The notes: generated from the letters alone by a model not told the origin. Numbered from the stretch's first letter, positions 1-42,300 are shown. The stretch: DNA of 64,000 bases from Amphibalanus amphitrite (GCF_019059575.1 NW_024882978.1:90179-154178); one strand, 5' to 3'. Numbers and translations are program-made.

Positions 1-2262
1 ATCAGCGTGGTCAAGGTAAGTCGGGGAGATTCGATCTTGCGGTGGAACTGCAGCGGCAGGGTGGTGAAAGGGGAACTAGGCGGGGGTGGAGTGTAGACTC
101 GAGAGGGGGAGTTATTAGCTGAGTCAGGTTCGGTCGATGTTTAACTGCGTTTGAGGTTCCGCCTGCACATACGCAACCAATCGAAGTGTGACGACGATTT
201 GTAGAGACGAGTAAGTATTTGAAGTATTGCTTCCGGAATTTATAATAATCATCTCGATTTATCGTGTTCATGAGTCGGCTTTTGTTGTCGCGTCTGGTAC
301 GACTCTATCGTTTGATTTATCGCTCTCCCTCCCGTCCCTTCGTTACCGTTACACACCCGCTCACACTCTGCCTTTCCGCAGTGTCACTCTGCCACGGGAG
401 ACCTCTACCCACCGGCCATCCCGCTGTTGGAGTCTCTCCGCCTGGACCTGGCCCAGCTGACCGCCGCCTACCAGTCGCGGGCGGCGCAGCGGCGGCGGCT
501 AGCCGCCTCTGCCGACCGGCTCGACCGTCTGCCCGACGATCCGGAACCGCCCGACGAGAAGGCGCCCTACTGCGCCGGAGCGCCCGTGACATACCTCGGA
601 GCGGGGTTTGTCGGGAATAGAGGAGACGTGACGGTGATCGAGATGGGGGTGGAGAATGTGCTGAGGAACCAGCCGCAGACGCAACAGGTGAGGATGATGG
701 GAGGGAGAGGATGGGATATGGATGATGGGAGGATGGGAGGATACTAGGGATCGGGGAGAGACGATCGGGAGAGGATACGAGGGATTGGTGGTGTGGAACG
801 AGATGGAAATCTATTATTGTGTCCACTCTGTTTCAATATGATTTAGGTATGTTGCAGTTGTGTTGGACCCGACTTCGTTAGTGAATTAGTTAATGAGTTA
901 CTTAAGTAGAATGCTACCTAATTTGTCAGGTAGCTGAACTGAACTGTCCAGTCCGTGTTTATCTAATGTTGCCGATTGGTGCTTGTTGGGCTGTAGTGAC
1001 GATGCTGATATGTTTGAAGGATTTATAGTGGCACTAATGTCGCTGGTGTCGTCGTTCTCAGGTGCAGCTAGTGCTCGGCGAGATGGGTGTCACACTGGTG
1101 GACCGGGCCTCCGGAGAGGTGGTGCGGAAACACAGCTACACGGAGATCGCCTCCTGCGGACGGCGGAACGACCGACTCCGGTACTTCGCCTACGTGGCCG
1201 GGTCAGTGACACTCAGTGACTGGGTCAGTGACACTCAGTGACACGTCGTAGTGACAATCAGTGACCGGGTCAGTGGTGTTCCACCGTTGGATCGTTGACT
1301 TGTGGTCGGTCTGTGCCCTGTGGTCTATTATGGCCGGGTCCGTCACTCCCCAGTGATCTGTGACCGGGTCGATGACCTTTCCTGATGCGATCAGTAGCCT
1401 GTGGTCGGTCAGTGTCTCAATGACTGTGGCTAGTCACCTGAAGCCGAGCTCGTGGTCTTCAGTTATAAGTCGAGTTAGCGATCATCAGTGACACCAGTTG
1501 GGACAGCTAGCGACCTCTGTATGACTGTTATTGTCCACACTCCATTCCGGCGCTAACCGATTTACTATCTTCGAACGCCGTAGTGCTCTCGGAATAAGCG
1601 CTCTTCTATGTAGTGCCCTTCCCATGTCGTTCTCGTAATGCCAAAACTGTCCCTTTTACACCATTCTGACGTCTTGTTCTCCTCCATCGTCGTCAGTGAG
1701 ACGTCATGTAACATGGCCCGCTTCTTCTACTGCCACGTGTTCGAGGCGCTGGACGAGCAGCAGGCCAAGGACGTGCTACACGGCATCGGTGAGACCGGGA
1801 GCGGGGAAGGAGGGTGGCGGAAGGGGCCGGCGAGGGGCGATTACAGCACTGAGGTTGGCGATTGTTTTGAGATGTTTTGTCACATTGATTCACGAATGGG
1901 AGGATTTAGAAACGTTCGTTCGACAATTTCGCTAAGGTGATGGTATGCCTGCTTTGCTATAAAATGGCTGCTTGTGCTGGGATAGGTATCTAGGTTGAGC
2001 GTACAACAAGCGACACCTGTTGAGACTTGAGGGACTTTTACATGACCATAGATTCAGCAAGGGAATTCGTTGTAGTTTGAATATATACAGATCAGCGTTA
2101 TGGGCGCAAAATGACCACCGCAGTCGACGCGCCCGTAAACCCCAATGAACAACAAGAATATATACAGATCCCCTTAATTCCACAATATACTGCAGCCCTT
2201 TGACATTACTGGCTCTCTTCTTTCCAGCCGAGGGTTTTCGCAGGACGCATTTTGCCGTGTAG
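1..2262 (+). CDS. PTB/PID-domain adaptor protein, 3' part of gene (partial at window start)
   Basis: Coding exons read as ..1-15, 382-687, 1062-1201, 1697-1788 and 2228-2262, with GT..AG junctions and matching phase; the stop is TAG at 2260-2262. The 5' end lies outside the window. The order is a leucine- and arginine-rich, probably helical stretch (LDLAQLTAAYQSRAAQ), then a PTB fold: first strand with VTYLG, a strand VQLVLGEMGVTLVDR, the conserved FAYVA, and YCHVFEALDEQQAKDVL ending in the C-terminal helix. FAYVA...CHVF is typical of phosphotyrosine-binding domains of the ANKS1/Fe65 kind, which bind NPxY-type peptides in membrane-proximal signalling. I cannot assign an orthologue. The protein would end in FAV, which could fit a class II PDZ ligand. 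The last exon (11 codons) is the least certain. The domain assignment is good, the gene name open. Confidence 0.68.
1202..1420. repeat. Degenerate GTCAGTGAC minisatellite starting at a splice donor
   Basis: The intron following the exon that ends at 1201 begins GTCAGTGACACTCAGTGAC, and this motif recurs in degenerate form over the next 200 bases. The first repeat unit is therefore the splice donor itself. Confidence 0.6.
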
Positions 2263-5059
2263 CAGCCACCGAAACTGCACCAAACTTCACACCATGCTGC
2301 CTGAAGTACGCTCGAGCGACGGACGGCAGCTCGCACAACGCAGCAGCTCTGAGGAATCTCACGCCGGGGTGGCTCGAACTGCCGGTTTTATACCAGACGC
2401 AACCCATAGGTGAAGGAAACGTCAGTATTTACCTTCCTTCTACGCAAGAAGGGGCGACGAAGTCCGTCCAGAGGCTACCTTGACCGGCAGAATAGTGTAA
2501 CGTGGCGGACGTTGATTGGTTGATGATGGCGATGAAGCGTCATGATTGGTCGCCTCTGGTGCTAGTCCGCTCGAGGGAATGTGGAAAGGACACCAGAGAT
2601 ATCGAAGAAGACCGAAGTAACGAACCATTCCGAGACAAACATTCGAACTGTGCAAAGCAGCCTCTTCGAGTCAAGAGGCATCGACAAAGCGCGAAGCAGC
2701 GATAGCGTTTAAACTAGAGTGGTGTCAAGAGTGGGGTGATTAGTTTAGCATAGCTGGCACCATCTTTGCGTAACGGACTCACCGCTGTTGTGACAGTATT
2801 TCAGAAGGATGTGACACGGGACATCAAATTCACGACTAGTCACGGGGGCAATTGAATGCGAAGGGTTTAGCTGTGAATGAGAGGCTACTGTGATTTATAA
2901 CCATTGGTGAAAACTGTGGGATAGACAGATACGCACATTTACACGCACGGGTGACTGATTTTAGGGTCTAGTGACTGACGAAGCTTTAATCGCTGGAAGC
3001 TAATAGAAGGGGTGATGCGTATTTTATTTGGTGCATACGCTTAAGAAGCGAGTCTTACACATTATTTTATTTTGGGGTGGTGTGTTTAAATAACGGCTTG
3101 TATTAGCATTCCGGGTAAAGCATAGTTTAAATATAGCGGTTTATATTTATTTTTATGCTTGTTAGGATGCTAGGTTATGCTTAGTTGGTTGGGTGTTTGG
3201 TGAAATGCATTGCATAATTATGGAACAGTATTTTACACTGGTTTTAGGTTATACATCGCCTTGAGGTGTACACAGCGCCTTACGTGATGTCCCGTTGTAC
3301 GTTTGCTAAATCCCGCTCAGATGAGGATCATGCGAATTCTGTCAAAGTCAAAATAGCAGTGGTTCTGTTCTTGTTTCGGGAAGTGTATTTCGCCGTCTAT
3401 TATTAGCCTACTCTGATGTTTAAATTTGTCAATTCCATGTCAAAATCGACTTTGTGGGGTTCTTCGCTAGCCGAGTGCGCTCTTTGGATCCCCAATTGTG
3501 AACAACCATGCGCTTCCTGATGTTTCTGCTCAGTAGGGAGCTCCGTATGTTCGGGCTGCAACTTGAAATGACTGAATCTCCTGCCGCCGCCGAGCTGTGA
3601 CGTCAGAAGGGGTACTGTTCTCGGTATGACGTCACCGAGGGTGCTGTGATATTGGCGATAACGGATAAAACTGTGTGTCGCTCGATCGAGCAGACGCTCC
3701 GCAGCTTGGGCCTTGGTTGGCCTTGGTGCACCGTTTTTGCACTGAATTTGATTTCTGAACGTGCTTGCACTTTTCGGCACGATTATAAATCGTCGAAATT
3801 GCGTACACAGCGATCACTATATGCACCCCGTGTGTGATAAATCAAATATATGAGTGAAAGCCTTATATGAACCTGTCTGGTGAAAAAGTCCTAAGTCCGG
3901 GTTCATTTATTTCGAAGGATATATCTTGTGCCTTACCTTACCCATGGGCATCTCGATCCATTAAATCGCCAAGGTATGACTGATAAGGGCCACGGATCTG
4001 TGCAGGGGCCGAGTAAAATCTTGTAATCTTGTAATCTAAAAATAAGTTATCTTGCAGGGGTCAACAGAGGTAAGGTTCATGCGTCGCGATTCATTTCGAC
4101 TCGAGTCGTTCAACGTCAACAATGACGAACTGGATAACTTTGTGGAACGCAGCTTAGCAAACAGATGCATCTTATCACCCAGGGCTCTAGTGTTGCCTGT
4201 TTTTCAGCCAAGGCTAATAGATGGAAGTATCTGTGCCTTGTTTCTGCCTAAATGCTGAAGACTGAGCCGATATTCCGATCATTTGAAAATGTAAAAATTG
4301 TCTGTACTTTAAGAGGTAAAATAGATAATCAATAGAAATATGGCGCGATAGAGACGTACAATGGTGTTCGAAAGTAGAAAATACATTCACCAACAAACAC
4401 AAAATCCCAGAAATTCACCATTAATTTTGATCCAATGCTTTGCCGATTTTTATCTATTTGACGGAAATATGCTCTGGAAACTTACCCAAATATTTAGAAT
4501 GTTTCGATATAGCGTTTGTAGTTTCAAATCATGAGGTCACATGACACCTTCCGCAGCATATCTATAGCACTTTAGAACAGGCTCGGTCCGAGAACATTTC
4601 TTCTGAGGTTATGTAATAAACAGATGCATCCTATATACGGCCTTGGATGCATCACGCTTCTGTGGCGGCGGTGGAAACAGTTGACGGTGTGGCAATTATC
4701 CTCAATAGTCAATTCTATACGGTAATATCACACAAAAGCTTTATGCTTAAGTGGCCATCCCACCATAGCATTTGTTTTGAGTTGAGATAGGCAAATTAGG
4801 GTCCCTGGCTTGCTGGCAATTGAATTACCGTTTTTGGCACTCACAACCAAGGCTATAATTAGATATCAATATTAGATGTTTGATGTTTGGTGAAATTTAA
4901 TAGATATTCATATTTGCTCTTTCTGAATCATGCTACATTACCTTAATTCCTATTCATTAACTTTTTTAAGGTGGGAGCTGGGAGGGTTCCTTTAATTTAT
5001 TTGGTGTGACCAGTGGCTGACCACAAAAAGATTCTTATCTTTTTATCCTCATTTTACAG
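2263..5059. other. Intergenic or 5' region before msrB1
   Basis: No convincing coding exon was seen. The stretch is AT-richer than the flanking exons. It holds the paired CRE palindromes at 3598-3634. A segment at about 4750-4795 resembles the inside of the inverted-repeat element at 42930-44143. The acceptor at 5058-5059 shows that a noncoding 5' exon of msrB1 must lie somewhere in or before this region. Confidence 0.4.
3598..3634. promoter_or_regulatory. Two perfect CRE/ATF palindromes
   Basis: TGACGTCA occurs at 3598-3605 and again at 3627-3634, 29 bases apart and in a locally GC-rich patch. It is the consensus site of CREB/ATF-type bZIP factors. It could mark the promoter of the downstream msrB1 gene; no TATA box or start site is evident, so that role is inference. 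Confidence 0.35.
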
Positions 5060-5076
5060 GTCTTTAAATAAAGAAG

Positions 5077-16300
<11,224 letters not shown>

Positions 16301-16678
16301 GCGGTGAAGATGTGGATTGTGGAAACTATCGCGGGGCCGGCCGGTCGGGCGGCGAGAACGGAAATTGGTGGGCGGACGCTGTCGATAAGGCATGGGTGAG
16401 ACAACCATGGAGTGCTGACTATCGCACGAACACTGGACGCAAATATTGGTCATTCGTTTACACACGGATCTGAATCCGCGTCAGAAATGACAGTACTAAT
16501 TACTTGAAATGCAGCCTGCGGTCCACGCTTATAAAGTCAAAGGTAACCAGATTTGTCCGTGATCCGTCACTGGTTCAAACGAAACTGGCAAACCGAAACA
16601 AAACAGAAATAGGGAAGCAAATCGAACAAACAAGCACACGGCGGTGGCGGCGCCGGGCGGCTCCTGAGTCGGTGTCGG

Positions 16679-16724
16679 ATGACGCTCAGTGGGCAGACCG
16701 CTGCGGCGGACCCACTGGGCCGAA
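16679..16724 (+). promoter_or_regulatory. Candidate SECIS element in msrB1 3' UTR
   Basis: It lies 379 bases after the stop. ATGAC at 16679-16683 faces CGAA at 16721-16724, giving the tandem G.A/A.G quartet of a kink-turn. The enclosed helix is ten base pairs: GCTCAGTGGG (16684-16693) with CCCACTGGGC (16711-16720). The 17-base loop may form a CCG/CGG mini-helix. The usual unpaired AA of the apical loop is not clear (AGA or ACC stands there), which lowers confidence. A SECIS is required for UGA recoding. Confidence 0.5.
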
Positions 16725-17746
16725 GGTACGCCCCGACCGCGGCGTCCCGGCACCGCTACCGGCGTGACCCGACCGGTCGGCGCCCGGGGGGGGGAGGGAG
16801 AGGGGGAAGAGACTGGTATGTAGACGGGTAGAGAAGTAGGGAAGGAGGGAGTGAGGGAGGGAGGCAGAGAGTGTTCTACAGAGGGATTAAGGGCCGTGTG
16901 GTGTACTCTTATTTCGTACCTGTGGTGTGGGGACGGGGGAGGGGGCGTTTTGGAGCGTCAAGTGAAATGAGAGGCGTGTCATCAACGAAGGCGCGTGCTA
17001 CGACTCAGCTACCACGTCACGTTTCTATTGGTGCGATGTTCCCGACATGACGTATTCAGGTTCAGTGAACGTTGTTTGTCGCGATATATTTGTTCTAAGT
17101 GCTAAACGTCATTTATTCGTAATCCGGCCCAGCTTTGGAGGGACACGGGTAACAGTTTTCAGTTCTAAGTTTCTCGATACTGATTGCCCCAGCATGACAT
17201 GCGCCCACGTTCCTCAAGGCGCTGATATCGCTTTTGTTCGTATTCTACTCTGGTGCGTTTGATAGAACGCCTCTTGTTCAGTTTACTCTACGGAGACTGA
17301 ACATCTGACGTTTTTAGATTGTTTCCTACTTTAGGACGGTGCAACGATATTTGTCAACGTATTGCTATCGCGTCGCACTTCAAAGTGCTACTTTGCTGCT
17401 GCGAGACGTTCTCTATCGTGAACCGCGCAGATACTGCGGCCTTTATGCGTGTTCCCGCTCATCACATGCTATTGTGGCGCTTATAAATGTATTTATTTTC
17501 GCACGAATAGAAGCGCGAATGTCATGTCACAGCCTGCCTTTGCGTCCGGGGCTCAGGCTTTTTAGAGATGTCCGTGAGACAGATGGGACGGCTGTTCGTA
17601 CTTATACTTGAGTGAAGATCTGTGTGGTACATACGAGTTATAAATCACTGTTCGCACGTATTCTTACGAACACATCGCTAACTAAAAAATGCCTATTTAT
17701 GAAGCTCAGGAACGCCGTTTTATTTTATTCCGATCAACTTGTATCG
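16725..17746. other. Downstream of msrB1, no gene seen
   Basis: It begins GC-rich with G-runs and purine-rich GGGAGGGA repeats (16785-16865) and becomes ordinary unique sequence. No exon or clear polyadenylation signal for msrB1 could be fixed. Confidence 0.4.
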
Positions 17747-18123
17747 ATCTTGCCAGCTCGTGTCCGGACAAAATTTGGTCTGACATTTTTTCGTCGGACA
17801 GTTTTTCGTCCGCAGATTTTCGTCCGACTTTTTTTCGTCTCGCATTTTTTCGTCTGTACATTTTTTCGTCTGTGCATTTTTTCGTCTGTACATTTTTTCG
17901 TCTGTACATTTTTTCGTCCGGACATTTTTTCGTTCGTATATTTTTTCGTCCGTACATATTTTCGTCCGGACATTTTTTCGTTCAATAAATTTTACGTCTG
18001 TTCACCCAAGGTTGAGTGAAAACATACGACAATGCTATTCAACTGTGGAGGCAAATGACGTCATAATAATACTCGGGGCGAAGCAGTGCAGTGCCGAAGG
18101 CAATGCCTTAGGAGAGATTACAG

Positions 18124-18236
18124 GCAATGGTAAGTCAAATATTTTTAGGTTAAGTGGTTGTGTATCTGGCTTCAGGCCGAAGGCCTGAAGCCTGATGCAT
18201 AACCACTTAACCTAAAAATATTTGACTTACCATTGC
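18124..18236. repeat. Near-perfect 113-base palindrome
   Basis: Arms of about 55 bases (GCAATGGTAAGTCAAATATT... and its complement) differ at about three positions. They meet at GGCC-GAA-GGCC, and the palindrome sits in the centre of the foldback element. Confidence 0.9.
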
Positions 18237-18294
18237 TTGCAATCTATTCATGCAAGTAACTTTTTCCTTATCCCTCGGTAGGCAAACATCAGTA

Positions 18295-18360
18295 GGTAAG
18301 GTTAGGTAAGGTTAGGTTAGGTTAGGTTTGGTTAGGTTAGGTTAGGTTAGGTTAGGTTAC
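18295..18360. repeat. Interstitial (TTAGG)n telomere-like array
   Basis: About a dozen units of GGTTA, the arthropod telomere pentamer, with a few variants. It lies between the palindrome and the right arm of the foldback element, so it may have been carried with that element. Confidence 0.8.
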
Positions 18361-18649
18361 GTTAAAATTGTAGACGAAAAAATGTCCGGACGAAAAAACG
18401 CACAGACGAAAAAATATACGAACGAAAAAATGTCCGGACGAAAAAATGTACGGACGAAAAAATGTACAGACGAAAAAATGCACAGACGAAAAAATGCGAG
18501 ACGAAAAAAGTCGGACGAAAATCTGCGGACGAAAAATTGTCCGACGAAAATCTGCTGGACGAAAAACCGTCATGGAATCTTGCCAGCTCGATGACATCAA
18601 TACATCCCACAAGCTGGACGTCTTGTCTGTGCCCGAGTTTCATTCACAT

Positions 18650-19434
18650 CTGAGGCCTGTTTCACTAACAAATAAAGTGTGTAATTACAAAGAAAAAACT
18701 TGAGTTTAAAAGAAATAATTACCAACATTTGAAATTTGGATTTCACGAAACCTTCGGGCATGAATTTTGAGTTTAAAATTTGCAAACTTTTTTACAAGAA
18801 AAAGTTTGCTAGAAAACACGGGAATCGCAAACTTTCTGTTTCACGAAGACCAGAAACTTGAAAGAAAACATCGTAATTACAAACCTGAAATTCCAGTGGT
18901 CCTGACGTTCGGAATTTTGATACTTTTTGTGCAATGATGCAAAGCAATCAATTCTTTAAAACAAATATGATATGCTGAGTCATTATATGCTCTTTTTCAC
19001 TTAGCACATTCCCTACGAACCAGCTACGAGCAATAAATAAATATCGTCATGTTTTGTCATTCGCGCGCCATAATTGCATTCAACAGTCTTCTGCTGTCAA
19101 ATGTTTTACGTGTTATTTTCTTTCAATAATAAGATATTGTGAACTATCATTTATACCACTCAGAAACAGCATCATTATTTTTAATTTATTCCTGCAATTT
19201 CTGACATGAAAACTAGACATAGTTTGATAAAAAGAAGCAATATCTGTAACATGTTAAAGTTCTTGATTAAAAACAATTTTATTGTTTACAAGTTTATTTA
19301 CCAACTCTTTTTATCGGAGGTGCCGCTGGTGATGAAGTTTAGTGAAACCCGATTTTACATAGTTTGCAAAAATACTTATGAATTGTAAAGTTCCAACACT
19401 TGTAATCGCAAGTTTTTAGTGAAACAGGCCTCAG
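18650..19434. mobile_element. Inverted-repeat element, about 785 bases
   Basis: The ends CTGAGGCCTGTTTCACTAA (18650 on) and TTAGTGAAACAGGCCTCAG (to 19434) are exact inverses of 19 bases. The interior is AT-rich, with degenerate TTTCACGAA and AACTT blocks and no credible protein. This is a nonautonomous DNA transposon of uncertain superfamily. Confidence 0.7.
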
Positions 19435-20660
19435 GCTTGGAGGCGACCGGAGAACCTGTTCGGAGAGCTTGGGAGTTTTCAGCGCAGTCGCGGGACTTCC
19501 CCCGATTTTCACAACTCTGAGTGGTTCGTGCTCTTCGCTGGATTGACCCTTCGAACACGGCTGTGTAAAAAAAAAAATAAGACTTATTTGAACGCTGAGG
19601 CCGACAATATTTGATAGTCTGTTCTCTCATCCGTACCGGCCACAGTATATGATGCGACCGTCAGTCACTTTGATCCGTGTTATTCGTAGATTTACCTGCC
19701 AGCACAATCAACCTTTATGTAGACTCCATCGCCCTCATTGCGCTCTAAAAAGGCCTCACGTCCAGAAACTATCCCTGACACAATAAAAACATTTATAACG
19801 AAATTGCAATACCTGTGCTCTGTTTCAAGGCACGTTGTTAGCGGCAACCAGCGCCGATGGCGATTCCTGTATCCATAGTGACATTTTTCGAAGTCGGACG
19901 CTGAAAAAAACACGATTACTGAGATGACGCTATTGGAGAGCTCATAGAAACCGTGACTAAGCCCCCGTCGCATGACTTGACCACAACCTACGTCAGCTCT
20001 CGTGACGCGCTAATAACCGCTAGCGGCGTGCCGCAAAACAGGGCCCCGATGCAGCTGGATCCTGACCTGCCACCGTCGCGCCATCTGGGACGAGGATCGC
20101 CTCACCTCTCACCTCGACGTTGAGGGACCCAATCTGCGCTGGTTCTCACAGTACCGGCGTTGTTCTGTCCGCCGCATTGCCCCTGCCGTCATGCCATTGC
20201 AATTATAGCCATGTCTCGCCCTGATCCATCTTGCATGGTCATTTCTCGCGTTTCTTTCCCTGAAAGTCCAAGACTGACACCTCACATTTCGTCTCAGATT
20301 TGCATGTCATTCATCCTAACGACGCGTTTCTTTCCCTGAAAGTCCAAGACTGACACCTCACATTTCGTCTCAGATTTGCATGTCATTCATCCTAACGACG
20401 AAGCATTCACTAAAAGGCTTACTTTTACCGTCTGGTAGAGCACTTTGTCACAGTCTCGTTTCAAATCCAGCGCCACCCTACCTGACTAGCGCGTCTGACT
20501 CCGGCACCAATTGGTCCCTCACGACTTTGTCTGATAGTCAAGCTCCTATCAAAGATCGTTAATGATCCTCCGTCTTCTAGCTGATGGAGGCGACCAAATA
20601 AGTCGGAAACAGGATCGTGACGAATAAATAAGCGATAACTAGCACCCTCGCACCCTCGAA
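19435..20660. other. Intergenic between the repeat cluster and CNOT3
   Basis: No gene recognised. It contains the 76-base tandem duplication at 20248-20399; the rest is unique sequence. Confidence 0.4.
20248..20399. repeat. Perfect 76-base tandem duplication
   Basis: The block from GCGTTTCTTTCCC to CATCCTAACGAC is present twice head to tail, at 20248-20323 and 20324-20399, with no difference seen. It is therefore a recent duplication or an assembly artefact. Confidence 0.9.
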
Positions 20661-20682
20661 AGTCCGCACCACATGGACAAGT

Positions 20683-20688
20683 TTTATT
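20683..20688 (-). terminator. CNOT3: CNOT3 polyadenylation signal
   Basis: AATAAA on the minus strand, about 415 bases past the CNOT3 stop codon. The implied 3' UTR is GC-rich and includes a (CG)n tract at 20851-20871. Confidence 0.5.
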
Positions 20689-20850
20689 TATAAATGCGGC
20701 TGTGCTGATGAGCGTTCCGCCGCCGGTCCGCTACGGACCGCCGCTCCCCCCGGTCGGCGCCGGACGCCGGCTCACCGCGCGCCCGCCAAAATATATCACA
20801 GCTGCAGTCCCCAGCGCGGGACACACTTCACTGTAAAGCTCCGGAGCGCA

Positions 20851-20871
20851 CGCGCGCGCGCGCGCGCGCGC
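20851..20871. repeat. (CG)n tract in CNOT3 3' UTR
   Basis: Ten alternating CG units. Such tracts can adopt Z-DNA; here it would be transcribed in the CNOT3 3' UTR. Confidence 0.8.
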
Positions 20872-21101
20872 CGCGCCCGGGTGGGTAATAGTAACAACAC
20901 AAACAAAAGACGGCGCGGCGCGCGGCGGCCGGCAGCCGGCGGCGCACGGACGGAGGCGGCGGCGGCGGCGCGGCGGGCGCCCTGAGAGTCGCACAGGCGC
21001 GCGAGCGCCGGCGGCTCACCCGGCGCTCTTTGTATATGCGCGCGCGCACCATCTGTATCTCAGTTTACTCTGGCTCTCTCACAGTTTACGCTCTGTCTCG
21101 C

Positions 21102-40085
<18,984 letters not shown>

Positions 40086-40094
40086 TCTCTCACT

Positions 40095-40711
40095 ATGGAC
40101 GAGACCCTGAGCCGGGGTGTAGCGGCCGCCCGCTCGGCTCCTCCCCGTCTCTGCGCTGACGGGCCGTCCGCCCCACCGGACCGGTACAACGCTGTGTACT
40201 TGGCTCTGCTTCTGGCCGGCGCAGGGTTCCTGCTGCCCTACAACAGGTCAGTGATGGCAAGGGTGAGGGTAAGGGATAAGGGATGCTCAGAGCTCGTGTA
40301 GGCAACAACGGTTTGATATTCTTGTCCATGTTTGGGTTCGGTAGGTATGCATTTTTAATATAAATTCTTCCACGCGGAATGCGAATGTTTGGAGGCAATG
40401 ATTTCCTCTCGTGACGAGTGTTTGAAACTTAAATATTTCAGCTTTCCAGCCCGAGACTGTGACCCCTGACCTTTATCCGTACTGTCTCCTTTGACCCTTG
40501 ACCTATGACCGTTGACCTTTGACCCCTCTGACCTTTGTCCTCTCGTCTGGACACAGTTTTATTGTAGCAGCCGACTATTTCCAAGCGCAGTACCCGGGCT
40601 CCACAATAGTGTTCGACCTTTCGCTCACCTATATTCTGGTGGCGTTCGGCTCGGTACTGCTCAACAACATTCTGGTTGAGACGGTCGACACACATACTCG
40701 AATTCTGTTCG
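40095..40711 (+). CDS. Equilibrative nucleoside/monoamine transporter 4-like, first two coding exons
   Basis: Exons 40095-40246 and 40557-40711 with matching phase (AG/T, then G left over at the donor). The product starts MDETLSRG, has DRYNAVYLALLLAGAGFLLPYN (first membrane helix), then SFIVAADYFQAQYPGSTIVFD and LSLTYILVAFGSVLLNNILV (second helix). It matches the start of SLC29 family members, best ENT4 (DRYxxxYxAMLLAGxGFLLPYN, PGTSIVFDMSLTYILVA). ENT4 carries monoamines, and adenosine at acidic pH, across the plasma membrane. The remaining nine or so helices were not found before 64000. An SSUH2-like gene lies downstream on the same strand, so this copy is either truncated or has a giant intron. 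Confidence 0.8.
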
Positions 40712-41248
40712 GTGAGTGATCCAGCCGCTGGTAGAATGTCGTAGTCAAGCGAGATTGGGGCTTTGATAGAAGCCGTGATCAAATTAGAGGGTCGGGAAAC
40801 ATAATGTAAGGGCTACTGTTTGTTCGTTACTGTTTAGTTTTTCACCTAGTGTGTAGCTGGCTGCTAGGCGACAAGCCAAAGCCGAACACAAAAAAAAATG
40901 CGTAATCGTGTATGTCTATGTAGGGGAAGTTGGGGCAATGCCGGAGTTGGGGCAAAGCCGAAATTCGAGATATTTCTAAAACCGTACGACATGGATGCCA
41001 CGTCTCAGTGATGCTCTGAAGCTTAAGTGACTATAATTATCGCATGTTTGTTACGAGTCGTCATTTGGAATACTTCGGCTGTGAGGGCGCCAAAAGCGTT
41101 TTCAAGGTACGTTTCCCTTGTACTACATGCGCCTTTGAAGCTGCATTTCTTACTCATTATGCTACCGTTTGTCTGGCCAATTCGGTCAAGTAATCTTCAG
41201 CATGTCTTTGCATAAGTGTGCTGCCTATTTGAAATTTATACAGCACGT

Positions 41249-42119
41249 TTAACCCTATTAGTGGCAGGGGGGGTTGTTTTTATCCACCCCTCAGGTTTTT
41301 CGGGAATATCTCCGAAACCGCTGAAGCTACGATGCTGAAATTTTCTGACTTTTCCTAAAACTAAATTGGGCACATTCCCTGAAAATTTCAAGTTCATAAC
41401 TTTACCAGGGGCGGCTCCAGAGCACTGGGAATTGGGGGTCCTATTCGTGAAGCGAGTCATTTGGGCGAAGATCACGATGCTGCACCAGTTTTACGAACAG
41501 TGAATGAAAGGTATCATGTGATAACATATACAAAGTTATTGTGCATCCTCTTTTGACACGTTTTTGCTATAATAGGCGGATCCAGGCGTCCAAAAAGGGG
41601 GGTTATTTTTTACCTCCCAACATAGGTGCCCTGACACCGCCTATGCATGACCGATACAATTTTAGTCGTTCTCTCATAAGAAAATTGTAACATAACAAGA
41701 CCATTGCCACCCTTTTTAGAAACAGTACCAACAAAAACCTTATTTACTATACTTTTTGTACCCCCAATCTCAATGATCTGTATCCGCCTATGATTTTTGA
41801 AAATGCATATTTTTAGGATCCATGTGAATTCCTGGTTCATTCTCTATCGATCGGCAAAAGTTGCGTTAAGATTGGTTTTAAACCTGGCCGTGATAAACAG
41901 TCTAAAATGTATCTGCAATTTGCCCGTTTTTACCCCCCTCTACCCCCTATTGACATTTTTAATTTTTTTTTTTAGAAATGTAGATCTGTTGAGCCAAATC
42001 GAATGCCGTTTGAATTTTGAAAATCGGCCGGTTAGATCTCGAGATATCAAGGGGGGTCGTAAACAGCCCCCCCTGCCACTAATATGGGGTAGCCAGGAGC
42101 CTGCCACTAATAGGGTTAA
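41249..42119. mobile_element. TTAA-flanked nonautonomous element, copy 4
   Basis: TTAA then CCCTATTAGTGGCAGG at the left; CCTGCCACTAATAGGG then TTAA at the right, a perfect 16-base inverted repeat. Subterminal G- and C-runs are present as in the other copies, but the AGGTCA hexamers are almost absent. Confidence 0.85.
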
Positions 42120-42242
42120 GACGTCATAGTTAAGTGACCTGACATGAAAAACGTGGTTGATTTCAAATGATCCGGCTTAAATCAAATGTAAGGCATATGA
42201 AATGTCAGCCTTCTATCATCAGTGTGCTTTGAGCTACCACAA

Positions 42243-42300
42243 AAAAAAAAATACAAGGTGGCGGCATCCACCCCTTTTTCTCGGCCGGCGAGGGTTTAAA
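42243..42300. mobile_element. Relic end of a copy-1 type TTAA element
   Basis: TCGGCCGGCGAGGGTTTAA resembles the right end of the element at 7074-8115. No partner end was seen nearby. Confidence 0.4.

Larger units (their letters stand above)
17747..18590. mobile_element. Foldback element with 16-bp repeat arms and 14-bp flanking duplication
   Basis: The same 14 bases, ATCTTGCCAGCTCG, stand in direct orientation at 17747-17760 and 18577-18590, as a target duplication would. Between them the left arm is an array of TTTTTTCGTCTGTACA units (17780-17990). The right arm is its inverse (18372-18560), and the unit variants occur in mirrored order. The middle holds a long palindrome and a TTAGG-type array. 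No transposase is encoded; the open frames rich in TDEKM/RRKN are translations of the repeat. Confidence 0.75.

Noticed and set aside
17612-18019. Phe/Ser and Lys/Arg-rich repeat proteins at the foldback element
   Set aside because: Same pattern in several frames and both strands, explained by the 16-base unit.
18295-18360. Chromosome end
   Set aside because: The telomere-type array is only about 65 bases long, contains variants and is flanked by unique genes on both sides; it is interstitial.
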